This document shows, in pieces, positions 37,928 to 47,494 of a stretch of DNA of 53,765 bases. The stretch's first letter is position 1. Every line of letters starts with the position of its first letter. The DNA lies in contig DALYDM010000002.1 of NCBI GenBank assembly GCA_031973235.1, positions 1 to 53,765 on the forward strand. Direction: 5' to 3'. The translations under genes and the position numbers were made by a program. The DNA is from JAGOQQ01 sp031973235. GTDB lineage: Bacteria; Patescibacteriota; Minisyncoccia; Phycocordibacterales; UBA9973. The notes beneath the pieces were generated by a model. The model was not told where the DNA came from and made no database searches. It saw only the letters and a list, made by a program, of their open reading frames with translations.

Positions 37928-38012
37928 TCGTTAAGTTATCAACATTTTTTTTGTAGATATTCATTTTTATACGATATATACTTAGTATGCGTATAGTGTA
38001 TGCGCAAGGTAG

Positions 38013-38024
38013 TAATTATTAGTA
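38013..38024 (+). promoter_or_regulatory. Recurrent leader motif before the giant exoprotein
   Basis: TAATTATTAGTA, 21 nt before the ATG at 38046; also present before 8072 and 22528. Confidence 0.4.
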
Positions 38025-38045
38025 GATATTTTTAGGTAGTAAATT

Positions 38046-41000
38046 ATGAAAAAAATTGTTGCAGTAGTATTCTGCGCATTGTCGATTGTGCTTCTTGTCA
38101 CAGTCATTCAAAAATCTGGAATCATACGAAATCCAGGTTCTCAGCTTGCACAGGTGTCGTATTCTCCGATCCCTCAAACAAGCCCTATTAATCCATCATC
38201 ATATTTTAGATTTGACGGAACCGATGTAAATGGTTCGTCTGTTGGAACAAAACAACTTAGTTCTAATTCAGGATCTGATGTGACTCCACCGAATGTTCAG
38301 TTTGTTTCTGGTGGTCCAGTAGGGAAATTTATGAAATTGCCTTATGATAACACTCCAGATCGTCTATATGTAACAGGAGGAACTGGTTTTACAAATGAAT
38401 TTACTGTTGAAGCTCTATTTCGACCTGGCCGAGGTTTCCAAAACACGGAATTCTTTCGTGAGGATGGTAGTGGTTCTGTAGATATTCGTTTTACAGTAAT
38501 GCCATCACGAGGAAACACTTTGACATATTCGAATGTGTTGTCATTCAAGACAAAAACTGCGAATGGAGTAGTGCATGATTTGTCTATCGATATGAATGGT
38601 GCAAATCAGCGTTCATGGAATTATTATACTGATGGAAATTGGCATCACCTTGTGTTCGTACGAAAAGCTGATGGTACAAAGGAAATTTGGGTTGATGGAA
38701 CACTTCCTGCTGGATTTTCGGCTTCAAGTACATCAGGAAATCTTGTTTCAGGCTCATCGACTGGTATTGCATTCTTTAATACCACATCACATAACAGAAA
38801 AATTGCAGGTGATTTAGATGAACTTGCACTTTATAACACTGCATTGCCAGGAAACTTGATCAGCCAACACTACTCAGACTTTGTTGCTGGTGTTCAATAT
38901 CAAAACTGGACACCTATCGTATCTGTAGTCCAAGGTGGCTCTACAACTGGGTCACTTAATCCGCTTGATTACGCTCCAGGCGCAGTGATAGATCCGAATG
39001 CGAGTTATACAACTGGCATAACAGATAAGCCATTGGCACAACTTCAAAAGTATCCATTACCTAGATACAAAGCAGGGCATACACTTCTTCCAAATATTCT
39101 CTGGGCTGATATGCAATATCAAGCACAAGTTAATGCAAATACAGTTGATGACAATGCAACCGTCGCTTCAAATGCATATAACATCATGAAAGAACTTGCG
39201 CTTAATTTCGGATATGCGATTACTATAAACAATGTTCAACCGGGGCAAGATTATTCAGCTGCTTCTGCTGGTACAAAATATCGAGCAGCACTTGCAAAGC
39301 TTGCAAATGATTACCCAAACACACCTTTGGCAATAATTACTTACCGTGGGCAATTGAGTGGTTCAAAACTCAAATCTAAAACTCTTCCAAACGATCACTA
39401 TCTTCAAAATTCAAGCGGTCAATTTATTACTGTTGACCAAAACGGGAATGTAATTACAACTACAACTGAAAAACTTTGGAGACCAGCATCAACTGCACTC
39501 ATCTCAAGTTATACAGCTGATGGTGACGCAATCAAATCTGCAATTCAAAATCTTCTGACAGCACTTCCTGCACGTATTGCTGCGCATCCAACTAAAGCAA
39601 TTGACCTAATAAATGAAAATGGAGAAATTGTTCATGGGTTAAGTGATACATTGCTTAATACTGACCCGCTAGTTGTTTCTGAGGCAGCACAGGCTGGAAT
39701 TAGTGTTCAGAAATATATGGGGCGAAAGTATGCTGAAAATGTGAATCAGTCATTTAGTGGGCGATTTCTAACATTAAGTGGACTTCAAGATACAGTTTTT
39801 TCTGAATATCCACACGAAGGCGGACCAATTGGGAGAATTGATTGGTCAGAAGTTAGAAATCTTAACAGTACTATTAATGGACAAAAGTATGCAACTGGAG
39901 ACTTCTATCCTTGCTGGACTACAAACTGGAGATTTTGGACATCGGCATGGCATGGATGGGGATGGTTTAATGAAGCACTCAAAACTCAGCGTGCATCGGG
40001 AGACAAATTCTCAAGTATCTTCATTTCTGCAGGATGGTGGACAAATGCAACAAAAGATTATACACCAGGACAATATCTTGGGTTGATAAAAAATTTAGCA
40101 AACACAGGATCTGAATTCTTTTATACAGGATTTTTTAACAATACTGGTGATTGTTCGTATGTCCCGGTTGCTGTTGGGCTTCCTGAATCATATACATGGC
40201 AAAATGCGATTGCTCCGTATGTACAAGCATTGATTTCACGAGTCGATACATTCTATAAGTCATCTGATTTGATGCAGGGAGATGCATATTTCCATCCTGA
40301 TAATTCTACATTGGGACTAGGATATTCATGGCTTACAAATGATCCAAATGCACTTGTTGTTGTTCGAAAGTCAAATACAAGTAATAAGTATTTGATCAGT
40401 GCAAATATCAACCAATCTACAAATCTTACTGGTAATGTTTCTGCTGCAAAGAATCTTACTATCAAGCTCGGTGGAAATGATGTGACATTTGAAGCACGAC
40501 GACAAGGAAGTATGTATATCTATGACAATACAAATACTTCTGCACCAGTGTTCTACCAACTTGATGCATGGCATGAAGCTACACACCCTGGATATTGGTC
40601 AAAGAATTTCATGATTGACGCAGAACTTAATGATTCAGGTAGTGCAACAATTAAAACAACAGGATACACTGGTCGTGATTTCTCACAAGCAGATTCATAT
40701 GTTAATGGAAATGGAACACTAGGATATACATTCCAACCTCGAAACGGTTCAGGAACAACGTTTTATCTTTGGGCACGTGCACGTGCGTCTTCAGGAACAG
40801 CAACACTTACAGCAAATGTTGATGGTGGATCAAGTCTCTCAACAACATTTTCACAAGGCGGATTCCAATGGATAAAACTTCCAGGAAGTTTCTCTGGTAT
40901 ATCAGTGGGCACAAATCATACACTTAATCTTGGTGTAGTTTCAGCTCTTGATTTGGATAAAGTAATACTTACTCCAGATGCAAGTTTTGTTCCAACAGGT

Positions 41001-43073
41001 GGTACAACCACAGACTCTGTTCCTCCAACTGATCCAACAAATCTTACTTCACCAAGTCAAACATCAAGCACTATTGACCTGACATGGAGTGCATCAACAG
41101 ACAATGTGGGTGTAGTTGGTTATGATATCTACAAAAATTCAGTTTTTGCAGGAACATCAAGTGGTACAGCATACACACTCACAGGACTTACACCTTTAAC
41201 TACATATTCTGTTAGTGTAAAAGCAAAGGATGCAGCAGGAAATCTTTCAAACGCATCAGCAACACTTCAAGTAACCACACTTGCTGCGGTTGATACACAA
41301 GCACCAACTGTGCCAACAGGGCTTGCATCATCAAACCTCACTCACAACAGTGTGACAGTTTCTTGGACAGCATCAACAGACAATGTAGGTGTAGATGCGT
41401 ATGAAGTATCTATGAACAACACAGTAATGACTTCAACTCTTACAGGTGTTACATACAATGCATCAGGACTTTCTCCACAAACTGCATATGCATTTAAGGT
41501 TCGTGCAAAGGATGTTGCAGGAAACTGGTCAGCGTACTCAAGTGTTCTAAACATTACAACACCTGCTGCTCCTGATACTCAAGCACCTGTGGCTTCAATC
41601 ACAACACCATCACCTAGTGCAACACTTTCAGGAACAACGCCAATCATAGTTTCAGCTTCAGATAATGTTGCACTTGATCACGTGGACTTCTATCGAACAA
41701 CAAATACTCAGATTGGTTCAGTGGTCGCAAGTGGTGTCTCTGGAAACTTCACATATCAATGGAACACAAGTACAGTTTCAAATAATACTTATGGATTGTA
41801 TGCAAAGATCTATGACACTTCAGGAAATGTAACAACAACTTCAACTGTCACTATTACAGTAAACAATGTCGTTGTACCACCACCTGATACTACTTCACCA
41901 ACCGTATCAATTACTTCACCAACTGCAAATCAAACAGTTTCTGGAATCATCGCGGTAAATGCAACAGCAACAGATAATGTTGGTGTGACAAAGGTTGAGT
42001 TTTATCGAGGAACGACATTGATCGATATAGACACAACAGCAAATCCATATGAAGTCCCACTAGACACAACTCAACTCGCAAACGGAACATATACAATTTC
42101 AGCAAAAGCATATGATGCTGCAAACAATGTAGGAACATCATCATCAGTTTCGATTACAGTAAATAATGTTGTTGCAGATACAGTTGCTCCAGTTGTATCA
42201 ATTTCTTCGCCTGCATCTGGTGCAACAGTGACAGGTGCAACAGTAAATCTTACTGCAACAGCGACTGATAACGTTGGTGTGACCGCAGTAACATTTTATA
42301 AGAGTGATGATACCGTTCTTGGTACAGGTGTGTCATCTGGTTCAAACAATTATACTTTTGTATGGAACTCAACTTCTACATCAAACGGATCATTCAGTTT
42401 CTACGCAAAGGCATATGATGCTGCAGGAAACTTCTCTCAATCATCAAATCGAAGTGTGACTGTAAATAATCTAGATACAACATGGCCTTCTACTGTGACT
42501 GGACTTGTGGTAACAAATATAGGTAATACGTCAGTTACACTTTCATGGAATCCATCAACCGACAACGTTGCTCTTATGGGGTATGATGTATGGCATGACT
42601 CAAACACTGGCGCAAATCGTTATGTAACAGGTGCCCCAGGAACGTCATACACAATCACAGGACTTACACCTAATACTTCATACTTGTTTGGTGTTCAAGC
42701 TCGAGATACTTCAAACAATACATCTCAGCCGCCAACTACTGTAACAGTGACAACATCGTCGACTGATACAATTGTTCCAGTGACTGCAATCGTGTCTCCA
42801 GCTAAAGGTACAAAGTTTAACAAAGGCACAACTGTGACATTCACAGCAAATGCAACAGACAATGTCGGTGTGACAAAGGTTGAATTTAGACAAGCAAATG
42901 CAACAGCACCAGGAGTAGGGGCAGTAATCTGTACAGACACTACTGCACCGTATACATGTGACTGGGTTGTACCACAAACTCTTCTCAACACGTCATACTC
43001 ATTTAGAACTCGAGCATTCGACGCAGCAGGAAATATTGGATCATCAGAGTGGACTTGGATTCGCTCAAAATAG
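38046..43073 (+). CDS. Giant multidomain exoprotein: LamG, glycosidase-like core, CBM, Fn3 and Ig repeats
   Basis: A 1675-residue exported protein. Signal/anchor MKKIVAVVFCALSIVLLVTV is followed by a LamG/concanavalin-like domain (about 55-285, with TVEALFRPG, DGNWHHLVFVRK and GDLDELALYN). A large alpha/beta region of about 320-860 with LINENGEIVHG and several Trp-rich stretches looks like a TIM-barrel glycosidase, though no family is certain. A carbohydrate-binding-like sandwich (about 860-985) comes next, then two Fn3 domains (about 1000-1175, WSASTDNVGVVGYDIY), three Ig-like repeats with ATDNVGV (about 1180-1475), one more Fn3 and a final Ig-like domain with CTDTTAPYTCDW. The final domain resembles the C-terminus of the 5590 glycosidase. 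Probably a surface enzyme/adhesin acting on polysaccharide. Confidence 0.85.
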   Translation: MKKIVAVVFCALSIVLLVTVIQKSGIIRNPGSQLAQVSYSPIPQTSPINPSSYFRFDGTDVNGSSVGTKQLSSNSGSDVTPPNVQFVSGGPVGKFMKLPYDNTPDRLYVTGGTGFTNEFTVEALFRPGRGFQNTEFFREDGSGSVDIRFTVMPSRGNTLTYSNVLSFKTKTANGVVHDLSIDMNGANQRSWNYYTDGNWHHLVFVRKADGTKEIWVDGTLPAGFSASSTSGNLVSGSSTGIAFFNTTSHNRKIAGDLDELALYNTALPGNLISQHYSDFVAGVQYQNWTPIVSVVQGGSTTGSLNPLDYAPGAVIDPNASYTTGITDKPLAQLQKYPLPRYKAGHTLLPNILWADMQYQAQVNANTVDDNATVASNAYNIMKELALNFGYAITINNVQPGQDYSAASAGTKYRAALAKLANDYPNTPLAIITYRGQLSGSKLKSKTLPNDHYLQNSSGQFITVDQNGNVITTTTEKLWRPASTALISSYTADGDAIKSAIQNLLTALPARIAAHPTKAIDLINENGEIVHGLSDTLLNTDPLVVSEAAQAGISVQKYMGRKYAENVNQSFSGRFLTLSGLQDTVFSEYPHEGGPIGRIDWSEVRNLNSTINGQKYATGDFYPCWTTNWRFWTSAWHGWGWFNEALKTQRASGDKFSSIFISAGWWTNATKDYTPGQYLGLIKNLANTGSEFFYTGFFNNTGDCSYVPVAVGLPESYTWQNAIAPYVQALISRVDTFYKSSDLMQGDAYFHPDNSTLGLGYSWLTNDPNALVVVRKSNTSNKYLISANINQSTNLTGNVSAAKNLTIKLGGNDVTFEARRQGSMYIYDNTNTSAPVFYQLDAWHEATHPGYWSKNFMIDAELNDSGSATIKTTGYTGRDFSQADSYVNGNGTLGYTFQPRNGSGTTFYLWARARASSGTATLTANVDGGSSLSTTFSQGGFQWIKLPGSFSGISVGTNHTLNLGVVSALDLDKVILTPDASFVPTGGTTTDSVPPTDPTNLTSPSQTSSTIDLTWSASTDNVGVVGYDIYKNSVFAGTSSGTAYTLTGLTPLTTYSVSVKAKDAAGNLSNASATLQVTTLAAVDTQAPTVPTGLASSNLTHNSVTVSWTASTDNVGVDAYEVSMNNTVMTSTLTGVTYNASGLSPQTAYAFKVRAKDVAGNWSAYSSVLNITTPAAPDTQAPVASITTPSPSATLSGTTPIIVSASDNVALDHVDFYRTTNTQIGSVVASGVSGNFTYQWNTSTVSNNTYGLYAKIYDTSGNVTTTSTVTITVNNVVVPPPDTTSPTVSITSPTANQTVSGIIAVNATATDNVGVTKVEFYRGTTLIDIDTTANPYEVPLDTTQLANGTYTISAKAYDAANNVGTSSSVSITVNNVVADTVAPVVSISSPASGATVTGATVNLTATATDNVGVTAVTFYKSDDTVLGTGVSSGSNNYTFVWNSTSTSNGSFSFYAKAYDAAGNFSQSSNRSVTVNNLDTTWPSTVTGLVVTNIGNTSVTLSWNPSTDNVALMGYDVWHDSNTGANRYVTGAPGTSYTITGLTPNTSYLFGVQARDTSNNTSQPPTTVTVTTSSTDTIVPVTAIVSPAKGTKFNKGTTVTFTANATDNVGVTKVEFRQANATAPGVGAVICTDTTAPYTCDWVVPQTLLNTSYSFRTRAFDAAGNIGSSEWTWIRSK

Positions 43074-43078
43074 TTAGC

Positions 43079-43112
43079 TAACAAAAAACCGCCATTCGGC
43101 GGTTTTTTGTTA
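43079..43112 (+). terminator. Terminator of the giant exoprotein, abutting the next promoter
   Basis: A 15-bp perfect stem (43079-43093 with 43098-43112). The final TA of its right arm begins the TATAAT box of rnhA. Confidence 0.9.
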
Positions 43113-43116
43113 TAAT
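43108..43116 (+). promoter_or_regulatory. Extended -10 box of the RNase HI gene
   Basis: TGTTATAAT ends 10 nt before the ATG at 43127 and overlaps the preceding terminator. Confidence 0.6.
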
Positions 43117-43126
43117 TGGTGCATAT

Positions 43127-43861
43127 ATGAATGACATAATTGTATTTACCGATGGAAGTTCAAGAGGAAATCCTGGACCTGGAGGATATGGTGTACTTAT
43201 TGTGCGTAAAGATATAGGCAAAGTGATTGAACGTGGCGGAAGAGATTCCACGACCACAAACAATAAGATGGAATTGACTGCAGCATATGATGCACTTTTG
43301 TATTTGAAAGGTGAGTCAAAAGATGTTGAGATTCACACAGATTCTTCCTACTTAATAAATGGAATTACAAAATGGGTGTATGGATGGGAGAAAAATGGAT
43401 GGAAGACAAGTACTGGAGGAGATGTTGAAAATAAAGAAATATGGATGTCTCTTGTTGGCGCAGTGAGAAAAATTAAAGGAAAAATAGAATGGAAAAAAGT
43501 AAAAGGTCATGCAGGAATAGCAGGAAATGAGAGGGTGGATGAAATTGCTACGTTGTATGCAGATTCAAAGAAAGTAATTTTATTTAACGGCGCACTTGAA
43601 ATGTATGAGAAGCTTCTATCTAAAGATATTTTGTCATTTATCCCAGAAAAAACATCATCACAGAAAAAAGTTTTAGCAAAAAAGGGCACACCATATTCGT
43701 ATGTGTCTATGGTTGATGGAATCGTAAAAACCCATCATCTGTGGGCAGATTGCGAGAAAAGAGTAAAAGGGAAAAAGGGTGCGTTGTATAAAAAGGTTTT
43801 CTCGAAAAATGAGGAAACTGATCTAATTTCAGAATGGACACTGAAAAATTTACTAGGTTGA
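43127..43861 (+). CDS. rnhA: Ribonuclease HI with a C-terminal hybrid-binding-like extension
   Basis: A 244-residue enzyme. Residues 1-145 are RNase HI, which cleaves RNA in RNA-DNA hybrids. Catalytic residues are Asp9 (FTDGSS), Glu49 (KMELTAA), Asp72 (HTDSSY) and Asp138 (NERVDEIA), with His128 in VKGHAG. After a linker, residues of about 188-240 read PYSYVSMVDGIVKTHHLW, then CEKRVKGKKGALYKKVF. This resembles the viroplasmin/hybrid-binding domain that normally sits at the N-terminus of RNase H1 (a Trp, C..VKG..GA..K pattern). Here it is C-terminal. comEC begins in another frame before the end of this gene, so the two are probably cotranscribed. Confidence 0.93.
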   Translation: MNDIIVFTDGSSRGNPGPGGYGVLIVRKDIGKVIERGGRDSTTTNNKMELTAAYDALLYLKGESKDVEIHTDSSYLINGITKWVYGWEKNGWKTSTGGDVENKEIWMSLVGAVRKIKGKIEWKKVKGHAGIAGNERVDEIATLYADSKKVILFNGALEMYEKLLSKDILSFIPEKTSSQKKVLAKKGTPYSYVSMVDGIVKTHHLWADCEKRVKGKKGALYKKVFSKNEETDLISEWTLKNLLG

Positions 43862-45370
43862 TAGTGTTTCTTAAAAAATGGATTGTACCTATTTGTTCAG
43901 GATCTGTTTTTGTTGCTGTACTGTTTGAGTCATACTATACATCACCCGCAACTACACCAATAGCCTTTGCGGTTACAGCAGTGTTGTTCTTAGTAATGNN
44001 NNNNNNNNTTTTATAAAAAGAAGCAAAATATATTTTTACTTCTTTTTATTTGCACACTAACAATTTCTTATGCATTATTTCGTTTTCATCAAGAGAAAGA
44101 GTATAGGCAAAAGACAATTGAAACACTCCTTTCACTTGAGAGCATTGATGCGCCAATGCAAATTATTTCAGCGATTGACTATCGAGAAAATAGCACAAAA
44201 GCAATAGCAAGATACAATGATGCAAGAATATTGGTGACACTACCGAAGAACATCGAAATTGAATATGGTGACATTGTGAAAATTAACGGTAAACTTACAG
44301 TCCCTGAGCCTTTTGAAACAGATACAGGAAGAATATTTAATTACAATGGTTATCTTGCAAAAGATAGAGTGTTTTTTGAAATACGATATCCAAGTTATGT
44401 AGTTATTGAAAAAGGTGATTCATCGTTTGTATTGCGAGTACTGTATGAATTTAAGGATCGCATAAGAAAAAGTATTATTGATTCTCATTCTAAAAATGTG
44501 CGCGGATTACTGTTGGGAATATTGATTGGAGAAAGGGGAGGAATATCAAAAGAACTACAGGATTCGTTTGTTAAAACAGGCACAATACATATCGTGGCGC
44601 TTTCTGGATACAACGTGACAATAATCTCAGAGGCAATCGCATATGTATTGATTCCCTTGCTTGGATTTACTTTTGGGATAATTGGGGGTGCGATTGCGGT
44701 AGTGCTTTTTGCAATAATGACTGGACTTGGTGCCACTATCGTACGCGCCACGATTATGGGGTTACTTGCGTATCTTTCCAGGATGACAGGAAAAGAATTT
44801 GATATCGGCCGAGCACTCTTGATTGCTGGGTCACTCATGGTACTTAATAATCCATGGGTACTTGTGTACGATGTGTCATTTCAATTGTCGTTTATAGCTA
44901 CAATTGGTCTTGTCTACATCACACCACTAGTGTCCCGATGGTTTGGGTGGATAAAGAGTAAAGGACTGTTAGAAATAGTATCAGCGACTGTTGCAACAAA
45001 CATTACAGTGTTACCCTTCGTCGCCTATAAGATGGGTATTATTTCACTTGTGTCGATCCCTGCAAATATACTTATTGCACCATTGGTTCCACTTGCGATG
45101 CTGTTTGGGGCGTTATCTGTTTTTGTCTTTTCTATTATTCCAATAGTATCGTTGCCATTGCTTTCACTCTCATCACTTATCCTAAGTACTATTTCATTTG
45201 TCGCAACAAAAGGAAGTCAGGCGCCTGTATCTCATATTGTAGTTCCTCGTTTTTCATTATTTGTCGTGATTGTGTGGTATATATTTATGGTAATTTGGTG
45301 GTTTATTGTGACTACAAAAAGTCATCAAAAAGAGAATGAAATAAGTAGTATAATTAAACCACTTCAGTAA
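43834..45370 (+). CDS. comEC: ComEC/Rec2 family DNA-uptake channel, interrupted by an assembly gap
   Basis: The frame opens at 43834 (overlapping rnhA by 28 nt) with a membrane helix, runs into ten N at 43999-44008, and resumes in another frame at 44009 with FYKKKQNIFLLLFICTLT. No stop intervenes, so this is one gene with a gap of uncertain size. After two N-terminal helices comes an OB-like domain (about IEYGDIVKINGKL), then the Competence domain: RGLLLGILIGERGGIS, GTIHIVALSGYNVTII, GATIVRATIMGLLAYLS, and YDVSFQLSFIATIGLVY. ComEC passes single-stranded DNA across the inner membrane during transformation. The C-terminal metallo-beta-lactamase domain is absent and is encoded separately at 46019. 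Confidence 0.9.
43999..44008. other. Assembly gap (10 N)
   Basis: A placeholder-size gap in the N-terminal part of comEC. The reading frame changes across it. Confidence 0.99.
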
Positions 45371-45386
45371 TTGAAGTGGTTTAATT
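45352..45386. terminator. Bidirectional terminator between comEC and sod
   Basis: A 15-bp perfect stem (45352-45366 with 45372-45386). The comEC stop codon lies in the loop region. Confidence 0.85.
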
Positions 45387-45393
45387 TGACAAA

Positions 45394-45981
45394 CTATTGT
45401 GCACCTAAAAAGTTTTGTTCAATTACTGACCAGTTTAAATTTTCAAAAAATGCCTCAATATATTTTTTCTTTTCAGATGTAGGAAAGTCGTACACATATG
45501 CATGCTCCCACATATCAAGTGCAAGTATCGGAGTGAGTCCCGTGAGATGTCCAAGATGTTGCTCCTCAACCCATGTGTTTAATAGGTGTCCACTAGTCTT
45601 GTCATAGTAAAGCATTGCCCATCCTACACCTCGGGTCATTGCTACTGTTTTGAATCGCGAAAGCCATGTGTCAAACGATCCCCACTCTTTTTCGATTTGC
45701 AGTCGGAGTGAACTGGATTCATTCAATTGTGCTGATCCACCCTCTAGTGACGAAAAGTAATATTCATGATTTCGCATACCGTCAAACTCAAACGAGAAGC
45801 GACGTTGGAGTTCTGCGATTTCATATGAGAATTCATCGCCACTTTTTCCAAGTTTCTGGATGTTGTCAAGAATAAGGTTTGCATGCTTTACATATCCCGC
45901 ATAGAGTTTTAAGTGCTCCTCAATGTTTTTTGATGAAATACCTTTAAGTTCTGGTAGGTTGAATTGTTTTTCTGTAAACAT
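45394..45981 (-). CDS. Fe/Mn superoxide dismutase
   Basis: A 195-residue SOD that dismutates superoxide. Metal ligands are recognisable: His23 in EEHLKLYAGYV, His72 in GMRNHEYYF, and Asp156 plus His160 in LALDMWEHAYVYDF. The first helix has the HxKLYxGYV form, not the HHxxHHxxYV form of Escherichia coli SodA/SodB, so the usual second-shell histidines are missing; this branch is found in several non-proteobacterial groups. GVGWAMLYYDK and VEEQHLGHL follow. No signal peptide, so it is cytosolic. The gene sits between comEC and its detached MBL domain, on the opposite strand. A protein of this type and an O2-dependent desaturase both suggest exposure to oxygen. Confidence 0.9.
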   Translation of the reverse strand: MFTEKQFNLPELKGISSKNIEEHLKLYAGYVKHANLILDNIQKLGKSGDEFSYEIAELQRRFSFEFDGMRNHEYYFSSLEGGSAQLNESSSLRLQIEKEWGSFDTWLSRFKTVAMTRGVGWAMLYYDKTSGHLLNTWVEEQHLGHLTGLTPILALDMWEHAYVYDFPTSEKKKYIEAFFENLNWSVIEQNFLGAQ

Positions 45982-46018
45982 ATGTATATAAAGTTAATGA
46001 TACAATTTTAAGTATACC

Positions 46019-46876
46019 ATGAGCATATTTTTTAAACGTCTGACCATTTTTGGGATGTTGTTGTACTTTACGTGTGCACTTGTTTTGTATTATGAGAATT
46101 TTGCTATAAGTGACATATCACAGGTCGCATACTTGGATGTTGGGCAGGGTGATTCATTTTTGATTACTACTCCATCACATAAGCAACTTCTTATTGACGG
46201 TGGGAGGTCATCAAGGATTCTGGATCTTTTGGAAAATCAAATGCCGTATTTTGATAAAAAAATTGACCTGATTATTGGCACACACCCAGATGCCGATCAT
46301 ATTGGAGGGTTACCAAATGTGCTTGATGTGTATGATACTGGAGCAGTATTTGAACCAGGAAGCTTTTCTGATTCAAAGATATATGGCAATCTCGAGCAGT
46401 CTATAAATGAAAATAAAATACCCCACATTCTTGCACGAGAGAATATGGTTATCGATTTTGGTGATGGTACATATTTTGTTTTTTTGTTTCCTAATCAAGA
46501 TGTTCATGATTGGGAAACAAACAATTCTTCAATTGTTGGAATGTATATACATGATTCAACCTCATTTTTGTTTACTGGAGATGCGCCACTTGCGACAGAG
46601 AATTATCTTGTAAAGAAATACGGTACTGATCTTCATGTCGATGTTCTGAAATTGGGACATCATGGCTCAAGAACATCTTCAGGCGAAGAATTTTTAAGAA
46701 CAATAAATCCAGGTTTGGCGATTGTTTCCGCAGGTAAGGAGAATTCATATGGTCACCCGCACAAAGACGTAGTAGAAAGACTTGAAAAAATGAAAATACC
46801 GTTTTTTAGTACTATCGACAGTGGAACAATAAATTTGTTTACGAATGGAAAAACGATAAGTCAAAATAATAGGTGA
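46019..46876 (+). CDS. ComEC-type metallo-beta-lactamase, membrane-anchored
   Basis: A 285-residue protein. One N-terminal membrane helix (LTIFGMLLYFTCALVLYY) is followed by a metallo-beta-lactamase domain like that at the end of full-length ComEC: AYLDVGQGDSFLITTP, LLIDGGRSSRILD, the metal motif THPDADHIGG (HxDxDH), FTGDAPLATENYL and LKLGHHGSRTSS. In ComEC this domain is proposed to degrade the non-transported DNA strand outside the membrane. Here it is a separate gene about 650 nt downstream of the permease, with the divergent sod between them. A TACAAT box lies 12 nt before the ATG. Confidence 0.92.
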   Translation: MSIFFKRLTIFGMLLYFTCALVLYYENFAISDISQVAYLDVGQGDSFLITTPSHKQLLIDGGRSSRILDLLENQMPYFDKKIDLIIGTHPDADHIGGLPNVLDVYDTGAVFEPGSFSDSKIYGNLEQSINENKIPHILARENMVIDFGDGTYFVFLFPNQDVHDWETNNSSIVGMYIHDSTSFLFTGDAPLATENYLVKKYGTDLHVDVLKLGHHGSRTSSGEEFLRTINPGLAIVSAGKENSYGHPHKDVVERLEKMKIPFFSTIDSGTINLFTNGKTISQNNR

Positions 46877-46950
46877 TTCTTAATTGCTCGTTTATACTAT
46901 TACTAGTATTGTGTACAATAGTAGTAATATTATTAATAATTTAATTTCAC

Positions 46951-47487
46951 ATGGATCAAACAACAAAAACAGACTACAAAAGTCTTTTGGCAGGTTCACT
47001 CATCTTGTTTATGGGTATTATTATTGGAAATATGTTTACTGGAGATTCGTTCGGAAAGTTTGTAACCCAGTCACAAAAAGGACAAAGTATTGAATCACAA
47101 AGAAGTGAAGAATTGATTTCGAAAGATGTATTGCGCTTAAGTGAAGAACAATTGAATGCGGCAAATAATATCAAAAAAGCGTTTATTGTACATGGAACAG
47201 CAGAAGACCTAAAGACTTTGTACAATATTGATGTAAATAAATACTTATCAAAAACACCTGAAGGTTCTACAGAAAAGGCAATAACTACACTTCTAAGAAC
47301 AGCTTCTCAGTCGTCAAGCTCAAGCACTTCGTCACCATCTAATCCTGATCAAATAAATTTCTCATGTTATTTTTCAGGTTTTGGACCACTGCAAGTATTT
47401 GAAGGAGGTTTTACTTCTTATGCTAATGATTGGTGGGGGACTCCATATTCAAGTCTTACTGTGTGTATTATTTCAGGCATTTGGTAG
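46951..47487 (+). CDS. Hypothetical single-pass membrane protein
   Basis: 178 residues: a short polar N-terminus, one membrane helix SLLAGSLILFMGIIIGNMF (about 11-29), a charged helical region (SEEQLNAANNIKKAF), a Ser-rich linker SQSSSSSTSSPSNPD, and a C-terminal beta-like tail rich in aromatic residues with two cysteines (FSCYFSGFG..VCIISGIW). The order anchor, helix, linker, aromatic tail suggests a surface-displayed tail. No family recognised. A TGTACAAT -10 box stands about 30 nt upstream. Confidence 0.65.
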   Translation: MDQTTKTDYKSLLAGSLILFMGIIIGNMFTGDSFGKFVTQSQKGQSIESQRSEELISKDVLRLSEEQLNAANNIKKAFIVHGTAEDLKTLYNIDVNKYLSKTPEGSTEKAITTLLRTASQSSSSSTSSPSNPDQINFSCYFSGFGPLQVFEGGFTSYANDWWGTPYSSLTVCIISGIW

Positions 47488-47494
47488 TTTACTT

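Noticed and set aside
35636..37940. Assembly chimera as the explanation of the T9SS genes
   Set aside because: It cannot be excluded without reads, but the block has a sigma70 promoter and the same terminator style as neighbouring genes, so it was kept as likely native sequence.
41000..43000. Long-range DNA repeats
   Set aside because: They reflect tandem Fn3 and Ig-like domains of one protein, not a mobile or satellite repeat.
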